A DNA stretch of 64,000 nucleotides from Bradyrhizobium sp. 138 (GTDB lineage Bacteria > Pseudomonadota > Alphaproteobacteria > Rhizobiales > Xanthobacteraceae). The stretch spans positions 1 to 64,000 of the forward strand of contig NZ_JADPKT010000015.1 in the NCBI RefSeq assembly GCF_023074075.1, given 5' to 3'. Made by a program: the position numbers and the translations under genes. The notes beneath the pieces are model-generated. The model had not been told where the DNA came from. It made no database searches and was given only the letters and a program-made list of their open reading frames with translations. Below, one piece after another: positions 8,973 to 19,760 of the stretch (the stretch's first letter is position 1; each line of letters begins with the position of its first letter).

Positions 8973-10123
8973 CGAGATCCGCCCCTCGTCTCCTCAGCGA
9001 GGGCATCGAGCATCGCACGCACCTCATTCTCTCCGACGTTGAGCGTCAGTGAAATTCGTAAACGGGCCGTGCCGGCCGGCACCGTTGGCGGTCTGATTCC
9101 TCGGATGTCAAATCCGCGAGCCTGTAGCGCGGACGCTAGCCTCATGGCGCGGGCATTCTCGCCAACGATATAGGGCAGGATCTGCGAGTTCGAAGGACTT
9201 CTCTCGCCTCGCGCAACCATCTCCCGATGCGTGAACGCGACAAGCCTCGCCAGCCGCTGTTGGCGCTCCGGTTCCTCCTGCAGGATCAAGAGAGCCTCCC
9301 GTACGGCTACCGCCATTAACGGCGAAGGGGCGGTCGCGAAGATAAACGGGCGACAGCGATTGATTATGAAGTCGCGCAGCACGCCAGAGGCGGTGACAAG
9401 CGCGCCGGCGGCTCCCAGCGCCTTGCCGCAGGTATGAATAACCAGGAGATTTTCGCGTCCTTCATAGGCCGCTGTGAGCCCTCGCCCCTGCTCGCCGTAA
9501 ACGCCGGTGGCATGAGCTTCGTCCACAACCAAGAACGCATCGTGCCGGTCCGCGATCGCGAGCAGGTCTTCAAGCGGTGCGAAATCGCCATCCATGCTGT
9601 AGAGGCTCTCGACTACGATCCAGACCCGCCCCGCTCCGCCCGCGGCACGCCAGTCGCAAATTGCGCTTTCGATAACCTGGGGGTCGTTATGGGCGCTGAT
9701 TCGAAACGCGGCTCGGCCAGCTCGTGCTCCTTCGTGAAGGCTGGCGTGAACCAGGGAATCAAGGACCAGCAGGTCGTCCCGTTGCGGCAACGTTGTCAGC
9801 ACCGCAAAATTTGCGACATAACCACTGCCGAAGAAGAGCGCAGTCTGCGCGCCGAAGAACCGCGCCGCTGCTGCTTCGAGGCGTTCGTGCTCCTCGCAGT
9901 TGCCGCGCAGAAGCCGTGATCCGCCGGCTCCGATCGGAGTACCCCCTTCGAGGGCGGTGACGATGGCTTTTTTCATGCGCGGCGCGCTCGCCAGGGCCAG
10001 ATAATCGTTTGATGAAAAGTCAATCCCGGTGCGCGGCCTGAGACTCCGCAGGCGGTCGTCGTTTTTAAGCGCATCTAAGCCTGCCGCATAGCTGGCGACT
10101 TTACCCGCAATGATGGAATTCAT
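8969..10123 (-). CDS. bioF: 8-amino-7-oxononanoate synthase BioF
   Basis: 384-residue alpha-oxoamine synthase that condenses pimeloyl thioester with L-alanine, the first committed step of biotin ring assembly. Family marks include [47 protein letters not shown], the PLP lysine in [12 protein letters not shown] and a C-terminal [10 protein letters not shown]. It is coupled to bioD by an ATGA overlap. panD ends 86 bp upstream in the same direction. Complete and normal in length. Confidence 0.95.
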   Translation of the reverse strand: MNSIIAGKVASYAAGLDALKNDDRLRSLRPRTGIDFSSNDYLALASAPRMKKAIVTALEGGTPIGAGGSRLLRGNCEEHERLEAAAARFFGAQTALFFGSGYVANFAVLTTLPQRDDLLVLDSLVHASLHEGARAGRAAFRISAHNDPQVIESAICDWRAAGGAGRVWIVVESLYSMDGDFAPLEDLLAIADRHDAFLVVDEAHATGVYGEQGRGLTAAYEGRENLLVIHTCGKALGAAGALVTASGVLRDFIINRCRPFIFATAPSPLMAVAVREALLILQEEPERQQRLARLVAFTHREMVARGERSPSNSQILPYIVGENARAMRLASALQARGFDIRGIRPPTVPAGTARLRISLTLNVGENEVRAMLDALAEETRGGSR

Positions 10124-10208
10124 TCTTCACTCGCTGAGCAAGGATGGAGGCCGCAAAACTCCCAACTGGTCGCCAATGACAGGGTCTTACGGCGGTTGCT
10201 TGTTGGAT

Positions 10209-10562
10209 TCAAACCGGCACGATGCGATTTTGTCGATCAACCAGCACAATGCGCGGCCTGAAGATTCTTGCATCCGCCTCGTCAAGTGAGGCGTATGCAA
10301 CGATACTTAGCTTATCGCCGGGCATCGCCAGTCGCGCCGCCGCACCGTTCACGTCTACCGTGCCGGACCCTTGTGGCGCTTCCGTCACAAACGTTGCAAA
10401 GCGTGCCCCCGTCTCGAGGTTGTAGAGTTCGACGCGTTCGTTAATCAGGATACCGGCCGCGTCCAGCAGTGCGCGATCAATCGAGATCGAGCCTTCAAAG
10501 TGCAGGTCGGATTCAGTTACCGAGGCGCAATGAATCTTTCCCTTCATCATGACAATCTGCAT
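10209..10562 (-). CDS. panD: aspartate 1-decarboxylase PanD
   Basis: 117-residue pyruvoyl enzyme precursor that decarboxylates L-aspartate to beta-alanine for pantothenate and CoA. The self-cleavage site is Gly24-Ser25 in HFEGSISID, at the canonical position; Ser25 becomes the pyruvoyl group. K9 (MKGKIH) is present. The residue before the EGS motif is Phe instead of the more usual Tyr. A TAGGT ribosome binding site lies shortly before the ATG. It sits inside the biotin cluster between bioB and bioF, so biotin and beta-alanine supply are transcriptionally linked here. Confidence 0.9.
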   Translation of the reverse strand: MQIVMMKGKIHCASVTESDLHFEGSISIDRALLDAAGILINERVELYNLETGARFATFVTEAPQGSGTVDVNGAAARLAMPGDKLSIVAYASLDEADARIFRPRIVLVDRQNRIVPV

Positions 10563-10612
10563 TTCTTACCTACGCTGATGGCTTGCGAGCAGCACGCCGT
10601 TGTTCTGATGAC

Positions 10613-11594
10613 TTAAGCGAGTCCAGACGTAATGCCGAGCCGGGCTAACAAACTTGCATCACGGTCAAGTTGCGGGTTTTTGGTAGTCAGCAACACATCG
10701 CCGACAAAGATGGAATTCGCACCCGCCAAGAAGCATAGGGCTTGGAGTTCATCAGTCATATACTGGCGCCCGGCGGCCAACCGTACGACGCTCTTGGGCA
10801 TCATGATCCGCGCGGTCGCCACCAGGCGCACCAGTGCAATCGGATCGGGACGCTCCGCCGTGCCCTTCACCGGCACGCCATCCACCTCGTTCCACAGGTT
10901 GATCGGTACACTTTCCGGATGGTTGGGAAGATTGGCGAGCAGTACCAGCATGCCAAGACGGTCATCGACGTGCTCACCCATGCCAATAATGCCGCCGCAG
11001 CAGACTTTGACCCCCGCCTCGCGCACGCGCGTAAGAGTGTCGATCCGATCTTGCAAGGTCCGCGTAGTGATGATGCTGCGGTAGAACTCCGGCGAAGTGT
11101 CCACGTTATGATTGTAGAAGTCGAGGCCGGCGTCGGCGAGCCGTGCGGCTTGCCTTGGCGTGAGCATGCCGAGCGTTACGCACGTCTCCATGCCGACACG
11201 CTTAACGGCGGCAATCATGTCGCAGATCTTATCGAGATCGCGGTCCTTTGGACTGCGCCACGCCGCGGCCATGCAGAAGCGATTCGCCCCGGCCGCCTTG
11301 GCGCGCTGCGCGGCGGCGACCACATCAGCGCGATCCATCAAGCGAGTCGCCTTCAGGCCAGTGTCGTAGCACGCTCTGTGCGCAGTAGGTGCAGTCTTCG
11401 GGACAGCCGCCCGTCTTGATGCTGAGCAGGCTTGCGGTTTCGACGTGGTTTGGGTCAAAATTGCCGCGATGAACGGTCTGGGCCTGGAATAGGAGCTCGG
11501 CAAATGGCTGCGCGTAAACCCCTTCCGCCTCGGCACGTTCCCAGTCGCGGCGGACCGGCGCGCCGTTGCGGCCGCTATTGCCTTCGACTTCCAC
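10613..11594 (-). pseudogene. bioB: biotin synthase BioB, frameshifted
   Basis: Two minus-strand frames together make a full biotin synthase, the radical-SAM enzyme that inserts sulfur into dethiobiotin. The first frame, from the ATG at 11594, has [21 protein letters not shown] and the iron-sulfur motif [14 protein letters not shown]. The second continues [49 protein letters not shown] and RLAAGRQYM to the stop. Between CAQS and YDTG only 4 nt are present where 6 are expected, so a 2-nt loss near 11366-11372 breaks the frame. Everything else looks well preserved, which suggests a recent mutation or a sequencing error. If real, this copy is inactive and biotin synthesis would need another bioB. 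Confidence 0.85.
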
Positions 11595-12173
11595 AGCACC
11601 CCCAAGATTTTCGGTCGATCATACAGGCGACACCGTCGTGCGTAGCTTCGCAAAGCAACACTCTTGCCCTGTATTGAACGAGAAATATCGCCGAGTTGCG
11701 CGGGCATGGCGCTCCTATCAGGCTAATCGCCGCTCCCTCACGCAGGATTTCCTCGCGAGGCCGAGACAAGCGCAACAACGCTCCTCGACGCGCCTCACTC
11801 AGGTAACTAGCCGATGCGTACGGTAGTTGCGCCCCGTAGGAGCCTCTCCTGATACAAATGTATTTGGCCGCGCGCCATGTACAACGGATCCACGAATCTG
11901 CTCACCTGGCCGATTCCACGATGGTGTGGTTATGCGCGTCACATTCCGTACAATAAGCGGTGGCCCGGACGAGCCGACTCTGCGAGCGTTACCTCCCGCC
12001 GCCTCCAGAAGCGCAGCGGGTTGGGCTCTGGGGCGCAGAGTAGCGGCTCGGCGCGCCCTTGGCCACCTAGGCTTGCTCGCCGCTGCGCTCGTCGCCCTGG
12101 CTGTGGTGAGCAACTCCGCTGGACTCTCGATCACGTCGTCGCCGCCCGACTTGGCACGACGCGGCGAGATCTG
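11595..12173. other. no gene recognised
   Basis: About 580 bp upstream of bioB. It should hold the promoter of the biotin cluster, but I could not pick out a convincing -35/-10 or operator. No conserved protein was recognised in either strand. Confidence 0.4.
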
Positions 12174-12593
12174 CTAAGACGTCGCACTCATCTGCGCAAA
12201 CAGAATTGCCGCTTCAGACGGCCCGAGCCCGACGATGCCCACGAAAGCTGCCGGAGGCATCGGAATGACCTGACGGGTCGGCCTCCAGAGATGCAGGCAG
12301 TAGCGACTATTGTTCACATACTGCGAATGAGGAGGATGCAGCTGCATCACGCATTCCTCTTCATCCCAAAACATATCTTTGGCGAAGCACATCTCCTCCC
12401 AGTTTGGAGATCGCCGTGGCGTCGACACAGAGACATGCTCCCATCCCGGACGGACGAAGCCGACGATCTTGAGTTGGCAGCCACAAGGCCCCTGCACGAA
12501 GAAGAGACCGGAAGGACCAGACCCCGGTGCGGTGGCGAATCGGCCATCGCGGACGCGCCCCGCTTCGAGTCTTTCTACACTTTGCTTCCTCAT
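12174..12593 (-). CDS. DUF7694-type hypothetical protein
   Basis: 139-residue protein. From the middle onward it reads GWEHVSVSTPRRSPNWEEMC, FAKDMFWDEEECVMQLHPPH and YVNNSRYCLHLWRP, which I recognise as the small domain of unknown function (DUF7694) seen in phage, prophage and rhizobial island proteins. The ATG at 12593 is preceded by AAGGAGG at about 4 nt, a near-perfect ribosome binding site. The function is not known. It has no partner genes nearby, which points to an isolated phage-derived cargo gene. Confidence 0.7.
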   Translation of the reverse strand: MRKQSVERLEAGRVRDGRFATAPGSGPSGLFFVQGPCGCQLKIVGFVRPGWEHVSVSTPRRSPNWEEMCFAKDMFWDEEECVMQLHPPHSQYVNNSRYCLHLWRPTRQVIPMPPAAFVGIVGLGPSEAAILFAQMSATS

Positions 12594-13360
12594 GCGTCCT
12601 CCTTCTTCGTTTTGGCCGATAGAGTTGCATCCGGCACCAGCCGTGTTGTCCGACTCGTACATCGAACGGCTGGTACCCTGGCATGGGCGGCCCCAACTGC
12701 CGCTGATCATCTGCACCGACTTACTTGGATGAAGAACATCGGTTCTGCCCGCATCGTTCACCGGGGAGTTCTCTTGGGTTTATCTTTCCACATCTGAGCT
12801 CTCTTAAACTTTCTCGTCATTCGCCGCGTTCGTTGCGAACTTGGCCTCATGCAGACAATCTGCGCAGACATCTACGATGGCTTGTCTTGGCAAGCCGTGC
12901 CAGCAGGAGCTTCTGCTCGCCTCGTCGCCTGAACAAATCCGCAACGTATGGCGTTGAGTTCGCCGTGCTTGGTGCAAGATGCCAGAATTCGACTGAAACG
13001 CTTAATGGCGGCGGAAGCTAATTCGCGTGGCATGATCCGGCGAACCGGCACTTTGTCACCCAAACAAACGTCGCAGGCGGTGGACTTTCATCTCATTCCT
13101 TCATGTCTAGCGGTTAGCCGGCTTGCCGCCTGAGACACCGTCAATGCGTCATCTATGTGGCCGGCCACCGTGACTCAGAATGGATTCATGGTCACAGGCT
13201 CGCACGCGCGGTCCGCACTCGTTCAGCAGCCTCGCTCATTGGCCTTACCGCATGATGCAGTTTCGCAGTTCAGCCCTAGTGGGCTGTGAGCTCCAACGGA
13301 GAAACACCCCGCGCCGGGGTCACAAGCATTAACGATCGGTGCAACCGTCCGCCCGGTCGA
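12594..13360. other. no gene recognised
   Basis: About 770 bp with only short, unsupported reading frames on both strands and no recognised remnants. Confidence 0.4.
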
Positions 13361-13549
13361 TCAGAACTGCCCGTCAACCTCATTTCTTTGCCGCCCCTCC
13401 GCGAGGCGAGCCAGCTTATCATATTCCTCAGCGACCTTGATGAGCCTGCATCTGGATGTGTCGTCCTCGAGCGACTCCGCTTTTCTTCGGGTCGCTTCAG
13501 CACGGCTTCGCCAATGTTTGGCGTCTGAGAACAGGTTTTTTTGCTTCAT
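13361..13549 (-). CDS. small conserved hypothetical protein
   Basis: 62 residues, strongly charged and predicted helical: HWRSRAEATRRKAESLED, then CRLIKVAEEYDKLARLAEGR. Short proteins of this pattern (HWR.RAEE.R..AE.......L.IAE.YDKLA) are very common in Bradyrhizobium and relatives, with no known function. The ATG is used as start although no strong ribosome binding site is seen. It has no co-directional neighbours. Confidence 0.6.
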   Translation of the reverse strand: MKQKNLFSDAKHWRSRAEATRRKAESLEDDTSRCRLIKVAEEYDKLARLAEGRQRNEVDGQF

Positions 13550-13742
13550 GCGGAAGACGATGCAATGTTTAGATCAAGGAAATGCGACACATGCCCTACG
13601 TAAGATCCCGTAGGTTGGCTTTCGCAAAAGCACCTCATTTGCCGTTATCTGCCGACCGCTCTGTTGATGTCTGGGATGCGACAAGCCGCTCGCAGCAAGC
13701 GCGGCGAGGGGCGCGAAATGCGCGACTCTCGACATTTAGGGC

Positions 13743-13769
13743 TTGAATCGTACGTAGCGTCAGATTGTA
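13743..13769 (+). repeat. 27-bp dispersed dyad, copy 1
   Basis: First of six plus-strand copies of a 27-bp motif of form TTGA-W-TC-N3-C-N4-C-N-TCA-N2-TTGTA. This copy contains the dyad AATC-N2-ACG-N3-CGT-N2-GATT. Copies 1 and 2 are identical over all 27 bp. Homology between copies stops sharply at both ends. Confidence 0.8.
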
Positions 13770-14384
13770 GGGTCTTCTTACAGCTGGCGAGCGTGCTTGA
13801 CCGTACAACAGCTTCCGGGCGACACAATTTCGAGTGTGTCATTTGGCGAGCCAAGATTGCAGAACGCCCGCGTTGTCCCGGACGCCGCAGTGAGGCCGCC
13901 TCGGCGAATCATTGCAACGTGGGGCGATGAAGCCAGGCTGCAGGAGAACCGGATTCTAAGATCGCAGCAGCATCGTCGCGTGGCGATTGCCCGATTTGAT
14001 AGATTGCTCACGCAGAGGTCGCGGTCCGGAGATCGGGGCCTCGCAGCTCAGAGTGGAATGGAAGTTGGAGGCCATACTCATCTTACATAGCCGTGATGCG
14101 GCCGCGGCGAACCTGCAATAGCTTGCTCACGCCGAAACAGGTAGCTGTAGGCATACACGGTTGCCAGCATTCTCGCCACAGATCCGTCGACTGGTCGCTC
14201 ATGCCGGAGCCCCCTTCGGGTGCCTGGATTGACTCCGCCGCCGCCTCCATCATGTTTTTCGTATCCAAAGACGGGCAACACGGCCTCCGGAGTAGCAATG
14301 ACTTCTGCAGCTGTGGCTACCAAGCAGTCGTTCAATAGACGGCCATGGAGCGCGCGAGGTCAGACCACAAGGAACTCTCGATCT
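13770..14384. other. no gene recognised
   Basis: About 600 bp between repeat copy 1 and the cysteine-rich small gene. I see no conserved ORF. Confidence 0.35.
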
Positions 14385-14651
14385 ATGCCCTGTCCGAAAT
14401 GTCACACAGATAACTGGTGCGAGATCGCAATGCACGATCCCTGGAGCGGCCGACCAGTGATCAACTGCAATACTTGCGGTGAATATGCCGAGTACGATTG
14501 CCTGCAGCGCAAAGCAGCGCACGCGATCATCGCAGCTACCTTGGCCTGTAACGTGAGCAAAGAGGACCAGCGAGATCCGCGGGCGGTTGCTGACAGGATT
14601 TTGGATGTGCTGGAGAATGCCGGCCTAATAATCGCTCGCGCCTCAAGATGA
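14385..14651 (+). CDS. hypothetical zinc-ribbon-like protein
   Basis: 88 residues. The N-terminus carries CPKC followed about 20 residues later by CNTC (MPCPKCHTDNWCEIAMHD, then VINCNTCGEYAEYDC), a spacing typical of small zinc ribbons. The rest (RKAAHAIIAATLAC, ADRILDVLENAGL) looks helical. The ATG at 14385 follows AAGGA. Zinc binding is inferred from cysteine spacing; function and partners are unknown. Confidence 0.5.
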   Translation: MPCPKCHTDNWCEIAMHDPWSGRPVINCNTCGEYAEYDCLQRKAAHAIIAATLACNVSKEDQRDPRAVADRILDVLENAGLIIARASR

Positions 14652-15493
14652 ATGGGAGGAACGCCGATCGGCGCCGCTACAAGGCCCCGCCCGTCCATCA
14701 GAGAGCATGGCCAACTGCGCCGCTCGTTCCAACAGCCACTTGATTGCCTTCAAAACGCCGTCTGTCCCCTGGCCGACCTGGAGTAGTCGGCATAGCAGCT
14801 CTTTGATACCAACAACGATTGTAGCAAACGCGCCAATCTGGACACGAGCCGCGACGCTCTCAACGGGACCAGGGCTGAGTACCGCTTAGGCGCGGGCTTC
14901 CAACGTGACGCCCGGCAGATCTTCCCACAAGTATCGAACGCGCGATGATCAACCCGGCGTGGCCTGCACCTGACGGCGCCTTTCGAAGTCCATAGTTCAA
15001 AGTTATCTAGAACGGCGAAGTCACTGTGAGGTGTCTTGACGGGAGTTTGGCTCATTGACCAGATTAACGCGCTGCCGATTGATCTCGTTTCCTATTCTGC
15101 TCAGCCGCCACGGCACCGACAACTCCCGGGAAGCAGCCCTATTATGATGGTGACAGCGGGAGAGCTCGGCTGGATTGACAAAACCAATTCGCACAGACTC
15201 GAGAGAGCATTCAGCCATGGACGATTGATTCCGGTGCCGAGGCAGCTCCTATCCACACATTCAAGTAAGCTTGACTGATTCGCTTGATCACTCGTGGCCG
15301 GCGACGAGCAGCCTCACAGCTGGGCGTAGCTATGCGCGCACACTCGAGTGGACCCGAGCTGCGCGTTCCGCAGACGACGAATACAGAAAGCCAACTGCCT
15401 TGGTGAAGCGCCTCCCGCCCTCCTCGTCATGCGGCTGGCTCCTGGCGAACGAAGACGGTTTCGACATATTCACGCGATAAGCCCGCAGGGGGA
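14652..15493. other. no gene recognised
   Basis: About 840 bp without a convincing gene on either strand. Confidence 0.35.
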
Positions 15494-15520
15494 TTGAATC
15501 GTACGTAGCGTCAGATTGTA
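15494..15520 (+). repeat. 27-bp dispersed dyad, copy 2
   Basis: Identical to copy 1 over all 27 positions. The nearest downstream gene in the same direction is the GcrA-like small gene about 290 bp away. Confidence 0.8.
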
Positions 15521-15812
15521 GAATGCACAGCTAGGGAGCACCAATGTTCGGTCACTTCCGAATTCCTGTGCTAAAGCGGAGCAGGCCGGTCGCTTTGCGA
15601 TGAGACATTTTCTGCCAAAGCGGCTGAGGATCGCGCTCACTGCGAAGAACGCGGTTTCTGTCCTGTCCACGCAGATCGCCGGCCTGTATGAAGACAAGAT
15701 CGCCCACATGTAAGAAGGACCAATCCAGCCTTGGAGGCTTCGAAATACGTTTGCGGGCACTGAGTGCCCAACCAGCCGCAGCGAGATTGATGCGCTATCC
15801 CGGAGCGGACCT

Positions 15813-16049
15813 GTGAGAGGACCCGATGGATCCAACAGAGTCTTGCTCGTCGATCACTGTGAGGGCCAATGCCGGGCCATTGTTGGCTTCAAGAATGGCG
15901 ATCCTGGAACGGCATATATGTGCGGCGAACCCGTTGTGATGGGACCTCGCCAAAAGCTGTCATCATGGTGCGCTTATCACCATTCCCGAATGCACGTCAT
16001 GCCATGGTCGGACGGACGCACCGTCGTTGAAGGAAAGCAGATTAGATGA
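15813..16049 (+). CDS. small protein resembling the GcrA C-terminal domain
   Basis: 78 residues. The pattern C-RAIVGFKNGDPGTAYMCGEP, then SSWCAYHHSRMH, resembles the C-terminal part of GcrA cell-cycle regulators (CRWPIGDP...FCG...YCAYH). The N-terminal GcrA helix-turn-helix is absent. The start is a GTG with GGAG 7 nt upstream. The Cys/His pattern could bind metal. It may be a stand-alone relative of that domain; function is unknown and the resemblance rests on pattern only. Confidence 0.45.
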   Translation: MRGPDGSNRVLLVDHCEGQCRAIVGFKNGDPGTAYMCGEPVVMGPRQKLSSWCAYHHSRMHVMPWSDGRTVVEGKQIR

Positions 16050-17497
16050 CCAACAGTAATCCGAGACGAGCGCGCGCAATTGCTAGGCATGGGCAGCGCT
16101 CATCGCGGGAGCAAGAGAGCTGCCGATAGATCCGCGAGCTGGATCTGCGCGACGTGCAGGCCTGACGATTGCCCCAGGGCCGAACGCCGATCCAGGCAAT
16201 GAGGCCCATCAAGACCTGATGAACGAGTATTGAGAAGCTCATGTGAGCGCCTTGGATCAGAAATGATGGGGAAGTTTATACCCGCGAGGGACTGAAGATT
16301 GATCTCGGCACCTTGATTGAAGGCAACACCGCGTTCGAAGCCGATAAGCCGGCGATCCATTTCGAGGGCGCGCCTCTAAAGCTTACGCTGCTTTCGGCGC
16401 ATGCGAGCGGGTGGCACGTGGTTTAAAGGCCCGGGTCGACCTCTCCACGAGCAGCTCATCCGAATTCTTTCTGCCGAGGGGCGGCAAATCAAATGTGATA
16501 ATTGAGGTAGAACGCAGTTGATCCGTCAGCTCAGGCTGCTGTCCGCAGAATGCTTGCTCAAGAACCGGGACTTTGCGCGGGCATCCATAAGAGAAGGGGC
16601 GCTCGGGGCCAGCAAACCGCCAGTTTCAATGGCAGCGGCACGTGCTCAAGGCGGCCTATTCACGCACATGCGGGCTTTGCCTAGTCATACTACGGCCGGC
16701 CCAAAGACATGCTTGCGAGCGCGGAAAACACCCCCGGCCGAACGGTCGCCGAACCGAGCACTCACCTCGTCCGCGCGCTAGGCGCACCATTGTTGTTGAT
16801 TCCGTGACCACTCGCGTGGCAATGAACCGCCAGATGCTTTTCGCTACTGAATTCGTCATTCGGGGGCGCAGGGCACACTGATCGTCGCGATAAATCCCTT
16901 GAGGTCCCATATAGCACTGGCCTCATTCATGCAGCGCTTTTCTGTGAACTCAAACAGCACAGAGTTAATATGCGCGCCTTCACTTTTGTTTGCCAGATCA
17001 CCAACTTGATTGTTCAGAAATGGATCGGTGATCATAAGTAGTGCGCGACAGAGAACGAATTTCAATGCTTTGTGCCCGGCTTGCTTGTGGTTGTACTGGA
17101 TGGACAGCAAGACTGGAAAACTCTTAGGCGAGGATACGAAATGAGGGAAACTCGCTGGCTCAACGCGCGAGTTCACCACGCAGGGACTGTGGAACGCTTC
17201 TCGGCCAAACTGGTCTGCTTACCTCCCATCGGCGCCACAATTTCATTAGTCGCACCCGCGCAATAGAGAAACGCCTGACGGGCCGAACGAAATCTTCCGG
17301 ACTACAAACTTTCGTATAGCCCTTCAAAACCCTTTCGATGTGGAAGGTTACCTCCGTACAGTTGAGCGATTGATGCAATGCCTATACAGAGTCCAGAACT
17401 CGGCAGTTCGAGAGCGCGACGCTTCCGCATTCGAAGAGGCCAGACGCGATCGACGTCGTCGATCGGGGACCGACATTAGCCTGCGCAGAGCAACGAT
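16050..17497. other. no gene recognised
   Basis: About 1.4 kb with scattered short frames only. A plus-strand stretch near 16275-16400 (REGLKIDLGTLIEGNTAFEA) reads like a scrap of a real protein but I cannot name it. No nod box was found ahead of noeL. Confidence 0.4.
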
Positions 17498-18583
17498 TTG
17501 TCAAACCAAGAGAGCAAGCGGCGGGTCGCGCTAATCACCGGCGTGACTGGACAGGACGGCGCCTATCTCGCCGAACATCTGCTGTCGCTCGGGTATGTCG
17601 TGCACGGCATCAAGCGGCGCTCGTCCTCGTTCAACACTGCGCGGGTCGACCATCTCTACCAGGACCCGCATCTCGGGGACGTGCCGTTCCTGATGCACTA
17701 CGGCGACATGACGGACTCGACCAATCTGATCCGCCTGGTGCAGCAGATCCGGCCGACCGAGATCTACAATCTCGCAGCCCAGAGCCACGTCGCCGTCAGT
17801 TTCGAGAGCCCCGAATACACCGCCAATGCCGATGGGATCGGCGTACTGCGGCTGCTCGAGGCGATCCGCATCCTCGGCATGGAGAAGGAGACGCGGTTCT
17901 ACCAGGCCTCGACCTCCGAGCTCTATGGCCTCGTGCAGGAGACCCCGCAGAAGGAGACCACGCCGTTCTATCCGCGCTCGCCCTATGGCGTCGCGAAGCT
18001 CTACGGCTACTGGATCACGGTGAACTACCGCGAAGCCTATGGCATGTTCGCATCCAACGGCATTCTCTTCAATCACGAGAGCCCGATCCGCGGCGAGACC
18101 TTCGTCACCCGCAAGATCACGCGCGGCGTCGCGCGTATCGAGGTCGGGCTCGAACAGACGCTCTATCTCGGCAATCTCTCGGCCAAGCGCGACTGGGGCC
18201 ATGCCAGGGATTATGTCGAGGGCATGCATAAGATCCTCCAGGCGGACAAGGCCGACGATTTCGTGCTGGCGACCGGTGAGACGCGCTCGGTGCGCGAGAT
18301 GGTCGAGCTGTCCTTTGCGCAAGTTGGCCGCCGCATCGAATGGCGCGGCGAGGGCGTCGACGAGACGGGCGTCGATGCCAAGAGCGGCAAGACCGTGGTG
18401 CGGATCGATCCGAGCTACTTCCGTCCGACCGAAGTCGATCTCCTCGTCGGCGACGCCAGCAAGGCGCAACAGGTGCTCGGCTGGAAGCCGAAGCGCACCT
18501 TTGTCCAGCTCGTCGAGGAGATGATGGCAAGCGATCTGGCGGAAGCAAAACGGGAGGCGGCCCATGGCAAACGCACCGTTTGA
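17498..18583 (+). CDS. noeL: GDP-mannose 4,6-dehydratase NoeL
   Basis: 361-residue short-chain dehydrogenase/reductase that converts GDP-mannose to GDP-4-keto-6-deoxymannose, the first step to GDP-fucose. It shows the NADP-binding [27 protein letters not shown], the catalytic STSELYG and YxxxK in [10 protein letters not shown], and [16 protein letters not shown]. The start is TTG at 17498. It overlaps nolK by 20 nt, so the two are coupled. GDP-fucose made by the pair is the donor for NodZ at 29466. Third positions are almost all G or C, unlike most neighbours, which suggests recent capture from a high-GC chromosomal background. Confidence 0.93.
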   Translation: MSNQESKRRVALITGVTGQDGAYLAEHLLSLGYVVHGIKRRSSSFNTARVDHLYQDPHLGDVPFLMHYGDMTDSTNLIRLVQQIRPTEIYNLAAQSHVAVSFESPEYTANADGIGVLRLLEAIRILGMEKETRFYQASTSELYGLVQETPQKETTPFYPRSPYGVAKLYGYWITVNYREAYGMFASNGILFNHESPIRGETFVTRKITRGVARIEVGLEQTLYLGNLSAKRDWGHARDYVEGMHKILQADKADDFVLATGETRSVREMVELSFAQVGRRIEWRGEGVDETGVDAKSGKTVVRIDPSYFRPTEVDLLVGDASKAQQVLGWKPKRTFVQLVEEMMASDLAEAKREAAHGKRTV

Positions 18584-19538
18584 GCTGAAGGGCAAAAGCG
18601 TCTACGTCGCAGGTCATCGCGGCATGGTCGGCAGCGCGCTGATGCGCCGGCTCGCGCGGGAGGACGTGCAACTCGTCACGGTCGACAGGCGCGAGGTCGA
18701 TCTCTGCAGCCAGGCCGCCGTGTTCGACTGGTTCGCGAAAACGCGGCCGCAAGTGATCTTCCTCGCCGCCGCTAAAGTCGGCGGCATCGTCGCAAACGAC
18801 ACGCTGCGTGCCGAGTTCATCTACGACAACATCGCGATCGCCGCGAACGTGATCCAGGCCGCGCATAAAAATGGCGCCGAGAAGCTGATGTTTTTGGGCT
18901 CGTCCTGCATCTATCCGAAGCAGGCCGCCCAGCCGCTGCGCGAGGATTCCGTACTGACCGGCCCGCTGGAGCCGACCAACGAGCCTTATGCCATTGCAAA
19001 AATCGCCGGCATCAAGATGGCCGAGGCCTATCGCAGCCAGTACGGTAGCGACTTCATCAGCGTGATGCCAACTAATCTCTATGGTCCCGGCGACAATTAT
19101 CATCCCGAACTGAGCCATGTCGTTGCCGCGCTGATCCGCCGCTTCCACGAGGCGAAGGTCGCGGGCGCAAGGAGCGTCGCCGTGTGGGGCACCGGCACGC
19201 CGCGGCGCGAGTTCCTCTACGTCGACGACATGGCGGATGCCTGCGTCCACCTGATGAAAAGCTATTCGAGCGCGGATCCGATCAATATCGGCACCGGCGA
19301 GGACATCACCATCGCCGAGTTCGCCCGCGTGGTCGCCGAGGTCGTCGGCTACAACGGTGAGATCGCCTTCGACACCTCGCGCCCCGACGGCACGCCGCGC
19401 AAGCTGCTCGACGTTAGCCGTCTCGCAAGCCTCGGCTGGCGCGCGAGGACATGGCTTGCAGATGGAATGCGGCAGACCTACCAGGCCTTCTTGGCGGTAT
19501 CGAGTACATCGGACAAAACGAGAGACTCATGCAGCTGA
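18564..19538 (+). CDS. nolK: GDP-L-fucose synthase NolK
   Basis: 324-residue epimerase/reductase that turns GDP-4-keto-6-deoxymannose into GDP-L-fucose for Nod factor fucosylation. Marks: [16 protein letters not shown] (NADP binding), [19 protein letters not shown] (catalytic Ser), the YAIAK catalytic Tyr/Lys, [15 protein letters not shown] and [12 protein letters not shown]. The C-terminal tail ([14 protein letters not shown]) diverges from the family. Its codon use is as GC-rich as noeL, and that composition ends near the tail, consistent with a noeL-nolK block inserted as a unit. Confidence 0.93.
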   Translation: MANAPFELKGKSVYVAGHRGMVGSALMRRLAREDVQLVTVDRREVDLCSQAAVFDWFAKTRPQVIFLAAAKVGGIVANDTLRAEFIYDNIAIAANVIQAAHKNGAEKLMFLGSSCIYPKQAAQPLREDSVLTGPLEPTNEPYAIAKIAGIKMAEAYRSQYGSDFISVMPTNLYGPGDNYHPELSHVVAALIRRFHEAKVAGARSVAVWGTGTPRREFLYVDDMADACVHLMKSYSSADPINIGTGEDITIAEFARVVAEVVGYNGEIAFDTSRPDGTPRKLLDVSRLASLGWRARTWLADGMRQTYQAFLAVSSTSDKTRDSCS

Positions 19539-19760
19539 TAACTGCTGACGGCGCTCATTGGGCGATTGCCAGAAAGTTGCTTTAGGATCTTCCGGCGAAT
19601 TCGACAGGGCTCCACGTGTTGCTTGGAGCTCGCGCACCTCCGGGCGCCGCGTGCCCGATGAAGGGCAGGCACGGCTAGACTGGCCGATAACTATAGCGAG
19701 CGAATTGGTCAGGCGCGCCTTGCGGGACGCTCTGTTTTGAACTTGAGGTAAACTGATTAA

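Noticed and set aside
13743..13790. Possible tts box (type III secretion regulator site) at dyad copy 1
   Set aside because: Only GTCAG-N-TTG is shared; the second half of the tts box is absent and the conserved left half of the repeat is not part of a tts box.
17531..19250. Long open frames on the minus strand across noeL and nolK (354 and 377 codons)
   Set aside because: They mirror the strong G/C third-position bias of noeL and nolK; the plus-strand proteins are clear family members and the antisense products contain no motifs.
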